From: Kiloniella spongiae
Lineage (GTDB): Bacteria > Pseudomonadota > Alphaproteobacteria > Kiloniellales > Kiloniellaceae
Length of the DNA: 64,000 nucleotides
Reading direction: 5' to 3'
NCBI RefSeq assembly: GCF_001026905.1
Contig: NZ_LAQL01000002.1
Coordinates: 771,062 to 835,061, forward strand
Position 1 is the first letter of the stretch; every line of letters starts with the position of its first letter. Below, in pieces: positions 36,737 through 46,099 of this stretch. A program made the position numbers and the translations under genes. The notes beneath the pieces were generated by a model. The model was not told the DNA's origin. It saw only the letters and a list, made by a program, of their open reading frames with translations, and did no database searches.

Positions 36737-37441
36737 ATGTCAAAACCACCTTCTCCGAACGATACCTCAAAGAAGTATGCTGAAAAGAAATCCTTTGATT
36801 ATATGAACCCTGCTGTGCCGGATGAGCTTCCTCTTTTCCACGTTCCCCTAATCAAAGCTACATCTGATTCGCTCCAAGGTTTTGGGACCGTCGTGACGGA
36901 TTATATGTCACATCCCGTAGAAATCGTTCAATGGCCCGCGCAGGGATGGCGCAAAATTGACGAAGGCACTGGTGACGAAGCAGGACATTTGGAAGGTATT
37001 TTTGAATTCTGGTGGGAAGGCGATGTTCTGTTAGGGCAAAACATGGCGGTGAATGATCGCTATATTCTGGGGTGGTCAGAGCAACCGGGAAAGGCATCCC
37101 GAGAAAACATCACCCCGGATCGTTCCCAGCTCTTGATCTGGCACGCCAATTACCATCCTGATGGCGCACAGCTCTTTTATCCCTTGGACAACAAACCCTT
37201 TATTGCAGCTCTGGCAAAAACCGGGGATGATATGAAACCCGAAGATTGGGTCGCATTTTATTGTGACGGTTCATTTGGACTATGCATTCACCCGGGCATC
37301 TGGCACGAAGCCATCACACCACTTTCCCCTAAATCCCGTTTCTACGATAAACAAGGGGCCGTTCACGCCAGAGTAAGTTGCGATTTTACAAAAGAATTTG
37401 GCGTGTTTCTCCGCATTCCTTTAACGCCGCCATCTGATTAG
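36737..37441 (+). CDS. Ureidoglycolate lyase-family protein
   Basis: 234 residues related to the AllA/ureidoglycolate lyase fold (cupin-like): LEGIFEFWWEGDVLLGQNMAVNDRYILGW, LLIWHANYHPDG and the C-terminal CIHPGIWHEAITPL. AllA splits ureidoglycolate to glyoxylate and urea at the end of purine/allantoin breakdown. No allantoin or other purine genes are near. The family fit is moderate: this longer version (AllA is about 160 residues) has an N-terminal extension of about 40 residues, so another small carboxylic-acid lyase role is possible. Confidence 0.7.
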   Translation: MSKPPSPNDTSKKYAEKKSFDYMNPAVPDELPLFHVPLIKATSDSLQGFGTVVTDYMSHPVEIVQWPAQGWRKIDEGTGDEAGHLEGIFEFWWEGDVLLGQNMAVNDRYILGWSEQPGKASRENITPDRSQLLIWHANYHPDGAQLFYPLDNKPFIAALAKTGDDMKPEDWVAFYCDGSFGLCIHPGIWHEAITPLSPKSRFYDKQGAVHARVSCDFTKEFGVFLRIPLTPPSD

Positions 37442-37465
37442 TCAATTAAGACCGATACAAGATTG

Positions 37466-39232
37466 TTATGAATTATAGCGTTCATTGTAATCCTGTAGCA
37501 TAATCGAAATACGACCCGGATCGTGCTGGGTCATTATTGCTTCTGCACGACGAGTCACATCTTCCATATTCAGTTTGAGAATTCTGTTTTTAACCCGCGG
37601 CAAGGCATTCGAGCTCATGGAAAGATCCCGGACCCCCAAACCAAGCAACAATGGCAAGTAGTCCACATCACCAGCAACCTCACCACAAACTGAAACCGGA
37701 ATATGAGCCCGTCGCGCGGCATCAACAGCAAAGGAAATCAAGCGTAATACCGCTGGGTGTAGGGGATTATAAAGATAAGCAACCTGTTCCTCTGCCCTGT
37801 CGATTGCAAGGGTATACATTGTCAGATCATTGGTTCCGATAGCAAAGAAATCAGCAACTTTAGCAAGTCCGTCCGCTGCCAATGCAGCACCGGGCACCTC
37901 AATCATTATCCCAAGTGGTGGTAAAGGATCAGCAATGCGAATATTCTGCTTTTTCAAACCCTCTGCAACTTCAGTTAAGGCTTTGCGAACTTCACGAACC
38001 TCACTTGGTGTCGTCACCATCGGTAATAAAATACGCAGAGGACCGTGCGCACTGGCCCGCAAGATGGCGCGCAATTGCGTTTTCAACAAATCACGGTGCT
38101 TCAAAGACAAGCGGATTGCCCGAAGTCCAAGCGCCGGATTTTGTGACTCTGTAGGATGTGTTCCCAAAGCAGAAACCAGTTTTTCGCCCCCAGCATCGAG
38201 CGTTCGGATTGTCACAGGTCGACCCGACATGCCATCAATTATTTCAGCCAGCGCTTCATACTGCTCCTGCTCTGTCGGTAGTTCCTCTCTGTTCATAAAC
38301 AGAAATTCGGTCCTTAACAGGCCGACACCTTCGGCCCCGTTCGCAACTGCCTGTCCCGTTTCGCGCGGCAACTCGACATTAGCTTGCAATCCAACTCTTT
38401 CGTCATCAATCGTCACAGCCGCAATATCGCGTAACCCTGCCAGAACTTTGGCCTCACGCTCGATATCCTTCAGACGAAGTTTGTAATCTTTGATCCGCGC
38501 AGGACTGGGGTTAATAATCACCCGCCCGTTTGTGCCATCAATAATTATTGCTTCGCCGTTTTCCACCCCCTTAAGAAGCCCCGGCACCCCCAAAACAGCA
38601 GGCAAGCCAAGTGAACGTGCCATAATGGCGGTGTGTCCCTCTGGACCACCAAGCACAGTGGCAAACCCGCCAATGTAGCTAGGATCCATCATCGCGGTAT
38701 CAGCAGGCGTAATTTCTTCTGAAAGAATAACTGAATTACGGGTCAGGCCAGAATAGGAATCTGCTTTTGTCTTGGTCAAGTTGCGAACAATACGATGCCC
38801 GACTTCACGCACTTCCTGTGACTTTGTCCGCAGATACGGATCTTCCATCGACGAAAATTTACGCGCAATTTGACCGACTTCGGCCATCACAGCCGCTTCA
38901 GCATTTTTTTGCCCCGTTTGAATCCGCGCTTCGATACCACCAATCAAGCTTGAACTTTTGAGCATCTGCATATGCGCATCGAGCAAATAGCCAAGCTCTT
39001 CACCTGCTGCACCGTGAAAATCCTTTGACTGCCCGTGCAGCTTGAGAACTTGATTTTGCGCCTTTTGAACCGCATCAGACAAACGTTTTAGTTCAGCAGA
39101 AATCTTTGCCGTTGGAACCCGATATTCCAAAATCTGGATGTCACTGGATTCACTTACATAAGCAGAACCGATCACCACCCCGGGTGAGACAGCAAGACCT
39201 TCGAATATACGTTCACCGGACTTATTGGTCAC
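37466..39232 (-). CDS. ptsP: PTS enzyme I (phosphoenolpyruvate-protein phosphotransferase)
   Basis: 588 residues without the N-terminal GAF domain of the nitrogen-type EI. His200 in VLGGPEGHTAIMARSLGLPAVLG is the phospho-histidine; the PEP-binding C-terminal barrel shows GVGLLRTEFLFMNR, LPMVTTPSEVREV and GEVAGDVDYLPLLLGLGVRDLSMS. GTG start at 39232. It begins the phosphoryl chain PEP-EI-HPr-EIIA encoded next to it; no PTS permease gene is in the window. Confidence 0.95.
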   Translation of the reverse strand: MTNKSGERIFEGLAVSPGVVIGSAYVSESSDIQILEYRVPTAKISAELKRLSDAVQKAQNQVLKLHGQSKDFHGAAGEELGYLLDAHMQMLKSSSLIGGIEARIQTGQKNAEAAVMAEVGQIARKFSSMEDPYLRTKSQEVREVGHRIVRNLTKTKADSYSGLTRNSVILSEEITPADTAMMDPSYIGGFATVLGGPEGHTAIMARSLGLPAVLGVPGLLKGVENGEAIIIDGTNGRVIINPSPARIKDYKLRLKDIEREAKVLAGLRDIAAVTIDDERVGLQANVELPRETGQAVANGAEGVGLLRTEFLFMNREELPTEQEQYEALAEIIDGMSGRPVTIRTLDAGGEKLVSALGTHPTESQNPALGLRAIRLSLKHRDLLKTQLRAILRASAHGPLRILLPMVTTPSEVREVRKALTEVAEGLKKQNIRIADPLPPLGIMIEVPGAALAADGLAKVADFFAIGTNDLTMYTLAIDRAEEQVAYLYNPLHPAVLRLISFAVDAARRAHIPVSVCGEVAGDVDYLPLLLGLGVRDLSMSSNALPRVKNRILKLNMEDVTRRAEAIMTQHDPGRISIMLQDYNERYNS

Positions 39233-39340
39233 AGCGCATTCCTATCTCATAATTTATGCAAAATGATCGTCACTTCAGCTCACTTCGACATGTCTCAGCA
39301 ATTTCCGATGTTAGAATTTGTGCCGCCAGACTTAACCATA

Positions 39341-39607
39341 TCAATCTTCGTCAAATTTATTCAAAACCAGCTCTTCCAATGCATCCATTGCTTCTTGGGC
39401 AGAAGGTCCACTGGCGGACAGCTCTATTTCACATCCAGGTGCCGCTGCCAACATCATCAGGCCCATAATGGAACAACCAGATACACTTGTTCCATCCTTG
39501 CAAACGGTCACTTCTGCATTGAAAACTTCGGCAACTTTTACAAACTTTGCCGAAGCTCTGGCATGCAATCCCCGCTTGTTCAAAATCATCAATGTTTTGG
39601 TAAGCAA
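39341..39607 (-). CDS. ptsH: HPr family phosphocarrier protein
   Basis: 88 residues: HPr with the phospho-histidine in ILNKRGLHARASAKFV (His15) and a regulatory serine region VSGCSIMGLMMLAAAPG of the type phosphorylated by HprK. TTG start at 39607 with GGGGGAAAT upstream. It sits between EI and EIIA, and HprK and RapZ are encoded in the same cluster. Confidence 0.94.
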   Translation of the reverse strand: MLTKTLMILNKRGLHARASAKFVKVAEVFNAEVTVCKDGTSVSGCSIMGLMMLAAAPGCEIELSASGPSAQEAMDALEELVLNKFDED

Positions 39608-39653
39608 CTTCTATTTCCCCCTTAAAACCTTCAGCATTTGGTTTTAAGCACGC

Positions 39654-40046
39654 TTAGAGCAGCTCGGAAGCAACGTGGATATACTTACGGCCAGCTTCCT
39701 GGGCTTCCAAAACAGCTTCTTTCATGGTTTTCGTTTCTCGCAGGCCAGCCAGTTTGATCAAAAGAGGCAAATTAACACCAGCAACGACCTCTACATTGGC
39801 CTTATCCATAATTGATATGGCAAGGTTAGAAGGAGTACCACCAAACATGTCTGTCAAAATCACAACACCGCTACCGTCTTCTACCTTTTCAACAGAAGAG
39901 ATAATTTCCTGACGCCTTTGCTCCATATCATCCTCGGGGCCAATACACACAGTTTCTATCTGTGTTTGTGGTCCCACAACATGTTCCAATGCTGCCACGA
40001 ATTCGAGAGCCAAGTCACCATGTGTGACCAGAACCATCCCTATCAT
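39654..40046 (-). CDS. PTS EIIA component, mannose/sorbose type, regulatory
   Basis: 130 residues with the EIIA-Man fold: MIGMVLVTHGDLALEFVAAL (phospho-acceptor His9), VILTDMFGGTPSNLAISIM and the ending AGRKYIHVASELL. ATG at 40046 is chosen because GGAAAGGGAAGGC lies upstream and family proteins start there. Without EIIB, EIIC or EIID partners it most likely has a regulatory role, as in other alphaproteobacteria where it feeds phosphate state to downstream regulators. It precedes HPr on the same strand. Confidence 0.92.
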   Translation of the reverse strand: MIGMVLVTHGDLALEFVAALEHVVGPQTQIETVCIGPEDDMEQRRQEIISSVEKVEDGSGVVILTDMFGGTPSNLAISIMDKANVEVVAGVNLPLLIKLAGLRETKTMKEAVLEAQEAGRKYIHVASELL

Positions 40047-40284
40047 GCCTTCCCTTTCCGCAGGCGCTTTCCCTTTGTATACGGGAAAATTAGCAGCAAA
40101 CCATGACCTCATACAAGGCGAAGCCGCGCACTAAAGGTAAATATTATCAAGAAAGAAGGGATTTTGAGACTTAACAGTAGAAAGAACACAGAACTTACAA
40201 TTTGTTATATGGCTATTTCTCTGTTTTTTCGTCTACTCGGTTATATAAATACGCCAGAGCATTATCAGAATTAACAATCAGGGC

Positions 40285-41184
40285 TTATTTGTACCGGTCA
40301 GGTTCTTTGTCCATATCCCGATGCGCAATAATCATTTGCGGCCAGACATCATCCAGTTCGCGGCCCAACCATTCCGTTAAAGCAACAGACCTGTGTCGTC
40401 CACCTGTACAGCCTATTGCAATGGTCAGATAATTTTTGCCTTCTTGCTGATAGCGCGCCAGAAGGGGGATCACCAGATCCTTTAAGTGCGATGCAAAGCT
40501 GGAAAAATCCGGGTCTTCGCGGACATAGTCCGAAACAGCTTTGTCTTTCCCCGATAAAGGCCGCAGGTGAGGATCGTAATGGGGATTTCGCAAAAAGCGC
40601 ACGTCAAACATAAGATCAGCTTCTCTTGGTACGCCGAAACGATAAGAAAAAGACATGACCTGTACGGTCATCACACCACTTTCTTCCAACCCCAGCAAAC
40701 TTGTTAGATTTTGCCTGAAATCAGCCGACGTGGTGTCCGAACTGTCAATTGCAAAATCAGCCCGGGCCTGAAGCGGAGCAACCAATAAACGTTCGGCAAG
40801 AATACCGTCCTTTAAGGGGCGATCTTCAGAAAGCGGATGGCGACGACGTGTTTCTTTGAAGCGTCTTTCAAGAACATCAACCGAGCAGTTTAGGAAAACC
40901 AGTGAAACATCCAACTCGGGCCGTTTTTTCAGTTCGCGAATATGCTCAAGAAGCGGTGGTGCAGAAAAGTTGCGGGAACGGATATCAATACCGACAGCCA
41001 GAGGACGACGGCGCGGTTTATCACCAATAACAAGATCCAGCAGATTCAGGGGCAGATTATCAATTGCCTCAAATCCGTGATCTTCAAGCACTTTCATAGC
41101 AGTGGAACGTCCCGCGCCGGAAAGCCCGGTCACCAAAACGACACGAAGAGGATTTTCGACTTTATTGTCTTGAGTGATTGACAT
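40285..41184 (-). CDS. rapZ: RNase adapter protein RapZ
   Basis: 299 residues with Walker A GLSGAGRSTA (20-29) and the family signatures FLNCSVDVLERRFKETRRRHPLS, VQVMSFSYRFGVPREADLMFDVRFLRNPHY and AIGCTGGRHRSVALTEWL. In enterobacteria it binds small RNAs and RNase E to control glucosamine-6-phosphate synthesis; in alphaproteobacteria it regularly follows hprK. The 238-base gap to the EIIA gene probably holds that gene's promoter. Confidence 0.95.
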   Translation of the reverse strand: MSITQDNKVENPLRVVLVTGLSGAGRSTAMKVLEDHGFEAIDNLPLNLLDLVIGDKPRRRPLAVGIDIRSRNFSAPPLLEHIRELKKRPELDVSLVFLNCSVDVLERRFKETRRRHPLSEDRPLKDGILAERLLVAPLQARADFAIDSSDTTSADFRQNLTSLLGLEESGVMTVQVMSFSYRFGVPREADLMFDVRFLRNPHYDPHLRPLSGKDKAVSDYVREDPDFSSFASHLKDLVIPLLARYQQEGKNYLTIAIGCTGGRHRSVALTEWLGRELDDVWPQMIIAHRDMDKEPDRYK

Positions 41185-41229
41185 TAATGCGCGCCCCAGT
41201 ACCCAGCAAATGACAGAAAGAACAATATT

Positions 41230-41682
41230 TTATCTTACTATATCGCTTTCTGGATTGGATATGGCAAGTAACAGCTTTGCGACAGTTGAATGATCAAAGC
41301 TATGCAGTCGCATCCGTGAGATCTCAATACCTAAAATTTCTTCTCTGGCTGATTCGGGTAATCGTTCGACCTCTTCACGAGATACAAGATCCACGATCAA
41401 CCCCACAGGCACATCAGAGCAATAGGAAAAAGAAACAATTCCCAAGCCTCTGACTTCCAATTTGCCTGCAATCGTTGAGGGGGCCGAAGCGAGGAGTTTA
41501 TTTCCCTGTCTAACCAAAATGGTTTGATCATCAGAAACAAGTTCAGCGCGTCCAGCATCAATTACCCTTAACGCCAAGTCCGATTTCCCCGCTCCAGGTT
41601 CGCCCCGCAACAGCACAGCCGTCAACCATCCACCTTTTTCAAAGGCAATCGTTGTGCTGTGTACAAGTTGACTATCAGACAT
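41230..41682 (-). CDS. hprK: HPr kinase/phosphorylase, short alphaproteobacterial form
   Basis: 150 residues, holding only the C-terminal kinase domain (Gram-positive HprK is about 310). Walker A is LRGEPGAGKSDLALRV (25-40), with Lys33-Ser34; the region RGLGIVSF follows. It phosphorylates HPr on its regulatory serine. It starts directly after the chvG stop, so it is translated from the same mRNA, the arrangement known in related bacteria. Confidence 0.94.
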   Translation of the reverse strand: MSDSQLVHSTTIAFEKGGWLTAVLLRGEPGAGKSDLALRVIDAGRAELVSDDQTILVRQGNKLLASAPSTIAGKLEVRGLGIVSFSYCSDVPVGLIVDLVSREEVERLPESAREEILGIEISRMRLHSFDHSTVAKLLLAISNPESDIVR

Positions 41683-43335
41683 CTATCGCAGTTCTTCCGG
41701 TAAAGAGATAATAAAACGTGCCCCAAGGACATCACCGTTTTCATCCATCCTATTTTCTGCCGTTATGGCTCCGTTATGAGCTTCAATAATCTGTTTGGAA
41801 ATACTCAGGCCAAGGCCAGAATGGGTTCCAAATTTTTCACCTTCAGGACGTTCGGTGTAAAAGCGATCAAAAATGGCTTCAAATTTACCGGGGATAATAC
41901 CCGGACCATCATCATCAACAGTAATGATCACTTTCCCGTCTTCTGATCTTGCTGCCAAGCGAATTTTACCATCTTTCGGGCTGAATGTTTTTGCGTTGGT
42001 CATCAGATTACGCAAAACCTGCCCCAATCGCCCTTCCAATCCCTGAACACAAAGCTTTTCATCCGTTTTTATGTCGGTTTCAAAAACAGGACAATTTTTA
42101 TCGACACGTTGAATTTCGACCAAAGCTTCCAAAAGCTTACCAACATCAACCTCTTCCATCTTGGCCCGGGAAAGCTCTGCATCCAAACGTGATGCATCAG
42201 ATATATCGCTGATCAAACGATCCAACCGTTGAACATCATCCATAATAATGGCCAAAAGCTTTTTTTGTTGTTCAGGGTCACTCACACGAGCAACGGTTTC
42301 AACAGCTGAGCGAAGCGACGTCAGTGGATTTTTGATCTCATGGGAAACATCCGCAGCAAAACCTTCGATGGCATCCATTCTGGCCCACAATGCTTCGGTC
42401 ATTGCCCGCAGAGCGCCAGACAAATCACCGATTTCATCGCCACGATGGGTAAAGTCGGGAATTTCGTATTCACGCCCTTTCCCATACCGCACAAAGTCGG
42501 CTGCATTTGCCAACCGACGCAACGGGCGCCCAATAATTCCCGCAAGATATAGAGATAAAAGAACCGTAACACCCAGCGCCAAACCGCAAACTGCGAGAAT
42601 ATCCCTGCGACGATCCTGCACCGCTTGTGTCACGACCTGCGCATCTTTTGAAAGCATTAAAGCGCCAAGAACTTGGCGATATCGTTGCACAGGAACTGCC
42701 ATCGACAGAACAAGGCGGCCTGTTGTATCCGTCCGTACCATGCCTGCAGGTTCACCGTTCAAGGCAATAAGCACTTCGGTATAGTCTTCTGCACTTTGAT
42801 GCTGCGCTTCTCTATAGAGAGGCCAATCATCATGCCCCGGCAGCCAGTTAATGATCTCTTCGTAAAACAGAATGATGCGATCCACCATCCCCATGCCCCC
42901 AGGCGGCGGAAGTTCCCCGACTTCAACAGGACCACCAACCCCGGCAAGATAGAGACTATCAGCCAACATTTCCCCGCTGGTTGCAAAGATGCGGGCTCGG
43001 ACACCGATGTCATTCAGCATTGCCCGCATCAAACTGCGCGTCAGTTCGGGCACAAGTTTTTCACTTCCCACTTGACTGGCCACAACAGCCGTTGATCCCA
43101 AACTAAGAGAAAAAGCACGACCCTGTATCGACAAAGCATCCAGTTCCGACGCAATAAGGCTCAGTCTGTACTGTTCCAAGTGCATCAATCCGACAACAGG
43201 GATCATCAGAACAAAGCTGTTAATCAGGAGAATTTTGTGTGTTAAAGACGAACGCCATCCCCGCTTGCGCCCCTTACGGTGCTTTTTAACGGTCTGTGCT
43301 ATTTCTGCTTTTTGCTTATGGCTTTCGTCAGCCAC
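41683..43335 (-). CDS. chvG: Sensor histidine kinase ChvG
   Basis: 550 residues: TM1 about 34-50, a periplasmic stimulus-sensing region of about 185 residues, TM2 near 247-270 (LAVCGLALGVTVLLSLYLAGIIG), HAMP, HisKA with phospho-His332 (FAADVSHEIKNPLTSLRSAVE) and HATPase (NLMTNAKTF, DDDGPGI, HSGLGLSISKQI). ChvG signals acid and envelope stress to ChvI and is inhibited in rhizobia by periplasmic ExoR. GTG at 43335 is preferred to TTG at 43347 because GGGGGAAA lies just before it. It directly precedes hprK. Confidence 0.93.
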   Translation of the reverse strand: MADESHKQKAEIAQTVKKHRKGRKRGWRSSLTHKILLINSFVLMIPVVGLMHLEQYRLSLIASELDALSIQGRAFSLSLGSTAVVASQVGSEKLVPELTRSLMRAMLNDIGVRARIFATSGEMLADSLYLAGVGGPVEVGELPPPGGMGMVDRIILFYEEIINWLPGHDDWPLYREAQHQSAEDYTEVLIALNGEPAGMVRTDTTGRLVLSMAVPVQRYRQVLGALMLSKDAQVVTQAVQDRRRDILAVCGLALGVTVLLSLYLAGIIGRPLRRLANAADFVRYGKGREYEIPDFTHRGDEIGDLSGALRAMTEALWARMDAIEGFAADVSHEIKNPLTSLRSAVETVARVSDPEQQKKLLAIIMDDVQRLDRLISDISDASRLDAELSRAKMEEVDVGKLLEALVEIQRVDKNCPVFETDIKTDEKLCVQGLEGRLGQVLRNLMTNAKTFSPKDGKIRLAARSEDGKVIITVDDDGPGIIPGKFEAIFDRFYTERPEGEKFGTHSGLGLSISKQIIEAHNGAITAENRMDENGDVLGARFIISLPEELR

Positions 43336-43361
43336 AGTTTCCCCCAAACAACATCAAATTA

Positions 43362-43862
43362 TTATAGCTCAGTCAAGATTTTGGCAGCCTGGTCATTTAA
43401 ACTGTAGCAAGTCACAGTCCCACCAGTCGCCTGTATTTTCCAGGCTTCAAGATAACTACCAAGATAAATCAATTTCTCATCAGAAAAAACTGACAGGCTA
43501 TCCAAATGCTTCTGGTTTCCCCGTTGCCCCCATAAAACGCGGTCAGGGCGTTTCCCCTGCAAATCACAGGGTGAACCAGTTCCACCAGTTTTAAGGGCCA
43601 AGCGGATTACTTTTTCCTGCTGTCGGCTCAAAGACTGCGCAGGTGAACCACTGCTGACGCCAGCAGAGTTCACAAGGATAATATCGTAGTCGGGTAATAC
43701 CGGGCCAGATGTCTTCTCCCCGGTATTATTACTCAACAATTCGGATCTATTCGTCTTCGACTTCAAATCTGAATGTTCATTCGTACCGTCAAACAATGTT
43801 ACCAGTCCGAGAACAATCAGTCCCATCCCAATAAACAGACCTATGCGTTCCATCCTATCCAT
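43362..43862 (-). CDS. Single-pass membrane-anchored protein of unknown function between chvI and chvG
   Basis: 166 residues. An N-terminal hydrophobic segment (IGLFIGMGLIVLGLVTLF, about 6-23) anchors a soluble domain of about 140 residues, probably periplasmic, with two cysteines (GGTGSPCDLQGKRP and GGTVTCYSLNDQAA). No family is recognised. ATG at 43862 has GGAGA eight bases upstream. It lies 81 bases after chvI and 26 before chvG on the same strand, so it is probably co-expressed with the two-component pair and could be a partner or regulator of ChvG. Confidence 0.72.
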   Translation of the reverse strand: MDRMERIGLFIGMGLIVLGLVTLFDGTNEHSDLKSKTNRSELLSNNTGEKTSGPVLPDYDIILVNSAGVSSGSPAQSLSRQQEKVIRLALKTGGTGSPCDLQGKRPDRVLWGQRGNQKHLDSLSVFSDEKLIYLGSYLEAWKIQATGGTVTCYSLNDQAAKILTEL

Positions 43863-43943
43863 CAAAAGGTTCTCCGTATCACAAGAGCCTCAAGCTCTTT
43901 CTTACAGCTATCCCCCCATTGGATATTTTGCTGGATATTCCAC

Positions 43944-44642
43944 CTATTCACGATAGCGATAGCCAACGCCATATAACGTTTCAATCTGGCCAAAATCGTC
44001 ATCACACTCTTTGAATTTTTTCCGTAATCTTTTGATATGACTGTCAATTGTTCGATCATCAACATAGACCGCATCGCCGTATGCCGCATCCATTAATTGA
44101 TCGCGATTTTTCACATGTCCAGGCCGTTGGGCCAAGGCTTTGAGAATTAAAAACTCTGTCACAGTCAAATTGACGTGCTTCCCCTTCCAGGTACAGAGAT
44201 GACGTGATGCATCAAGCATCATTTCACCGCGCTGGATAGGCTTTTCGCCTTCTTTGCCTTCGCTGAAATCCTGCTTCGCTTTTTCCCGACGCAATAATGC
44301 TCTGATTCGCTCAACGAGCAATCGCTGAGAAAAAGGTTTAGTGATATAATCATCCGCCCCCATACGAAGTCCCAAAACTTCGTCGATTTCATCATCTTTC
44401 GATGTCAGGAAAATCACGGGGATAGAGTTGCCCTCACGAATACGACGCAAAAGTTCCATGCCATCCATTCGGGGCATCTTGATATCAAGAACAGCAAGAT
44501 CTGCTGGATTGGAGGCCATTCCACGCAACGCTTCGGAACCATCTGTATAGGTTCTAACTTTGAAGCCTTCGGATTCAAGAGCAATAGATACCGACGTTAA
44601 AATATTTCTGTCGTCATCTACCAGTACGATATTGCCTTCCAT
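43944..44642 (-). CDS. chvI: Response regulator ChvI
   Basis: 232 residues, OmpR type: receiver ([14 protein letters not shown], phospho-Asp53 in [25 protein letters not shown]) and winged-helix effector ([56 protein letters not shown]). ATG at 44642 is used because GAGGAA lies just upstream and the receiver begins there; longer in-frame starts are unlikely. It is partner of ChvG. The pckA gene often next to chvI in relatives is replaced here by a flavoprotein gene. Confidence 0.93.
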   Translation of the reverse strand: MEGNIVLVDDDRNILTSVSIALESEGFKVRTYTDGSEALRGMASNPADLAVLDIKMPRMDGMELLRRIREGNSIPVIFLTSKDDEIDEVLGLRMGADDYITKPFSQRLLVERIRALLRREKAKQDFSEGKEGEKPIQRGEMMLDASRHLCTWKGKHVNLTVTEFLILKALAQRPGHVKNRDQLMDAAYGDAVYVDDRTIDSHIKRLRKKFKECDDDFGQIETLYGVGYRYRE

Positions 44643-44987
44643 GCCATTCCTCATTTCAAGTTCAGGGGTCGAGCCTTTATCCGGGGCGACACCCTTATTT
44701 CGCTTAAGCGAATCAAATAGTAAGTATCCTGTCACATTAAGCAATGTGGCGCGTGACTATGGCAGCATTTTGTTCCTGAATGGGCACTTATGGGAAGATA
44801 ATTTTCAAACTTTGAGTAAAAAATATATCGATTTACGTAAAATCTGCGATCAAATTACGTTTCTGTATGGAAGAAAAACATGGCTTTGGCGTTTTTCTAC
44901 TATTGAATCGCCCCAAAGCTTAAATACAATGCGCCTTTTATAGAGCTATTCTAACTGCCTCTTATGGCGATCATGAGGATTATCTAC
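44643..44987. other. Intergenic region between chvI and the FNR-like gene
   Basis: About 345 bases without a credible gene, between divergently transcribed chvI and the flavoprotein gene. It presumably holds both promoters. The middle is AT-rich (44810-44950). An open frame crossing it overlaps chvI and has no recognisable domain. Confidence 0.6.
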
Positions 44988-46007
44988 GTGAGTCAAACTA
45001 TCCAGAAAACTGACGTTGTAATTATCGGCGCAGGACCAACTGGTCTTTTTTCCGTGTTCCAATGCGGCATGCTTGGCATGAAGGCTCATGTAATAGATGC
45101 CCTGGAAGCTACAGGCGGACAATGTACAGCGCTCTACCCCGAAAAGCCGATCTATGACATTCCCGGTTTTCCAACCGTCGCAGCAGCCGAACTTATCGAA
45201 CATCTGGAACAACAAGCTGCACCTTTTGATCCTGCATATCATTTAGATCAGCAAGTCTGCGGCCTGACGCAACAGAGCGATAATACATGGCGCGTTACAA
45301 CTACAAAAGACACTGTTATTGACTGCAAAGCCGTTATTATTGCGGCTGGCGCAGGTGCTTTTGGCCCCAACCGTCCCCCTCTTGATGGTCTCGAAAGATT
45401 TGAAGGCAAATCTGTTTTCTATCTGGTCAAACGCCGTGAAGATTTCAGAGACAAAACCGTTGTTATTGCGGGTGGTGGTGACAGTGCTGTCGATTGGGCC
45501 ATGTCCCTGCCACAGGTCGCCAAAAAAGTTTATGTCGTCCACAGACGCGACAAGTTCCGGGCAGCGCCGGAGTCAGTTGCCAGAATGAGAGCCTTGGCAG
45601 AGACTGACAAAGTAGAGATGGTTGTTCCCTACCAGCTTCATGGATTGGAAGGAACAGACGGAAAACTCTCATCCGTCATCGTCAAGGATCTACAGGGAAA
45701 TGAACGTGCCTTGGAGGCCGATATCCTGTTACCTTTTTATGGGCTGGCAACAGACCTTGGTCCTATTGCAGGCTGGGGTTTTGAACTGGAACGCAATCAT
45801 ATTCTTGTCAATCCAGCTACCTGCGAAACCAAACAGTCCGGCATCTATGCTATCGGAGATGTCGCAACCTATGAAAACAAGTTGAAACTTATCCTGTGCG
45901 GCTTTTCCGAAGCAGCCATGGCAGCTCACGCCATCCACCCCAGAGTGTTTCCTGATCAGGAACTACACTTTCAGTATTCAACATCACAAGGCGTTCCCGG
46001 GGAATAA
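44988..46007 (+). CDS. Ferredoxin--NADP reductase, thioredoxin-reductase-like type
   Basis: About 339 residues. FAD motif DVVIIGAGPTGLFSVFQ, EATGGQCTALYPEKPIYDIPGFP, NADPH motif VVIAGGGDSAVDWAMSL, and a C-terminal IYAIGDVATYE. The CxxC of thioredoxin reductase is absent, and GGQC...YPEKPIYDIPG is typical of the YumC-like ferredoxin-NADP+ reductases (FNR type). GTG at 44988 has GAGGA eight bases before it; ATG at 44964 would add eight residues. It supplies reduced ferredoxin or flavodoxin in the cytoplasm. Confidence 0.88.
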   Translation: MSQTIQKTDVVIIGAGPTGLFSVFQCGMLGMKAHVIDALEATGGQCTALYPEKPIYDIPGFPTVAAAELIEHLEQQAAPFDPAYHLDQQVCGLTQQSDNTWRVTTTKDTVIDCKAVIIAAGAGAFGPNRPPLDGLERFEGKSVFYLVKRREDFRDKTVVIAGGGDSAVDWAMSLPQVAKKVYVVHRRDKFRAAPESVARMRALAETDKVEMVVPYQLHGLEGTDGKLSSVIVKDLQGNERALEADILLPFYGLATDLGPIAGWGFELERNHILVNPATCETKQSGIYAIGDVATYENKLKLILCGFSEAAMAAHAIHPRVFPDQELHFQYSTSQGVPGE

Positions 46008-46099
46008 AATAACCTGAGGGTTGAGGCTTTAATAAACAGGGCAATGAACCATGCCCTGTTTTCTACTATCGCCAATCAAGTCGATTATACTTTGCAGTA

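Noticed and set aside
44560..44943. Plus-strand open frame of 127 codons between chvI and the FNR-like gene
   Set aside because: It overlaps the start of chvI on the other strand, shows no domain, and its composition looks like antisense plus AT-rich intergenic sequence.
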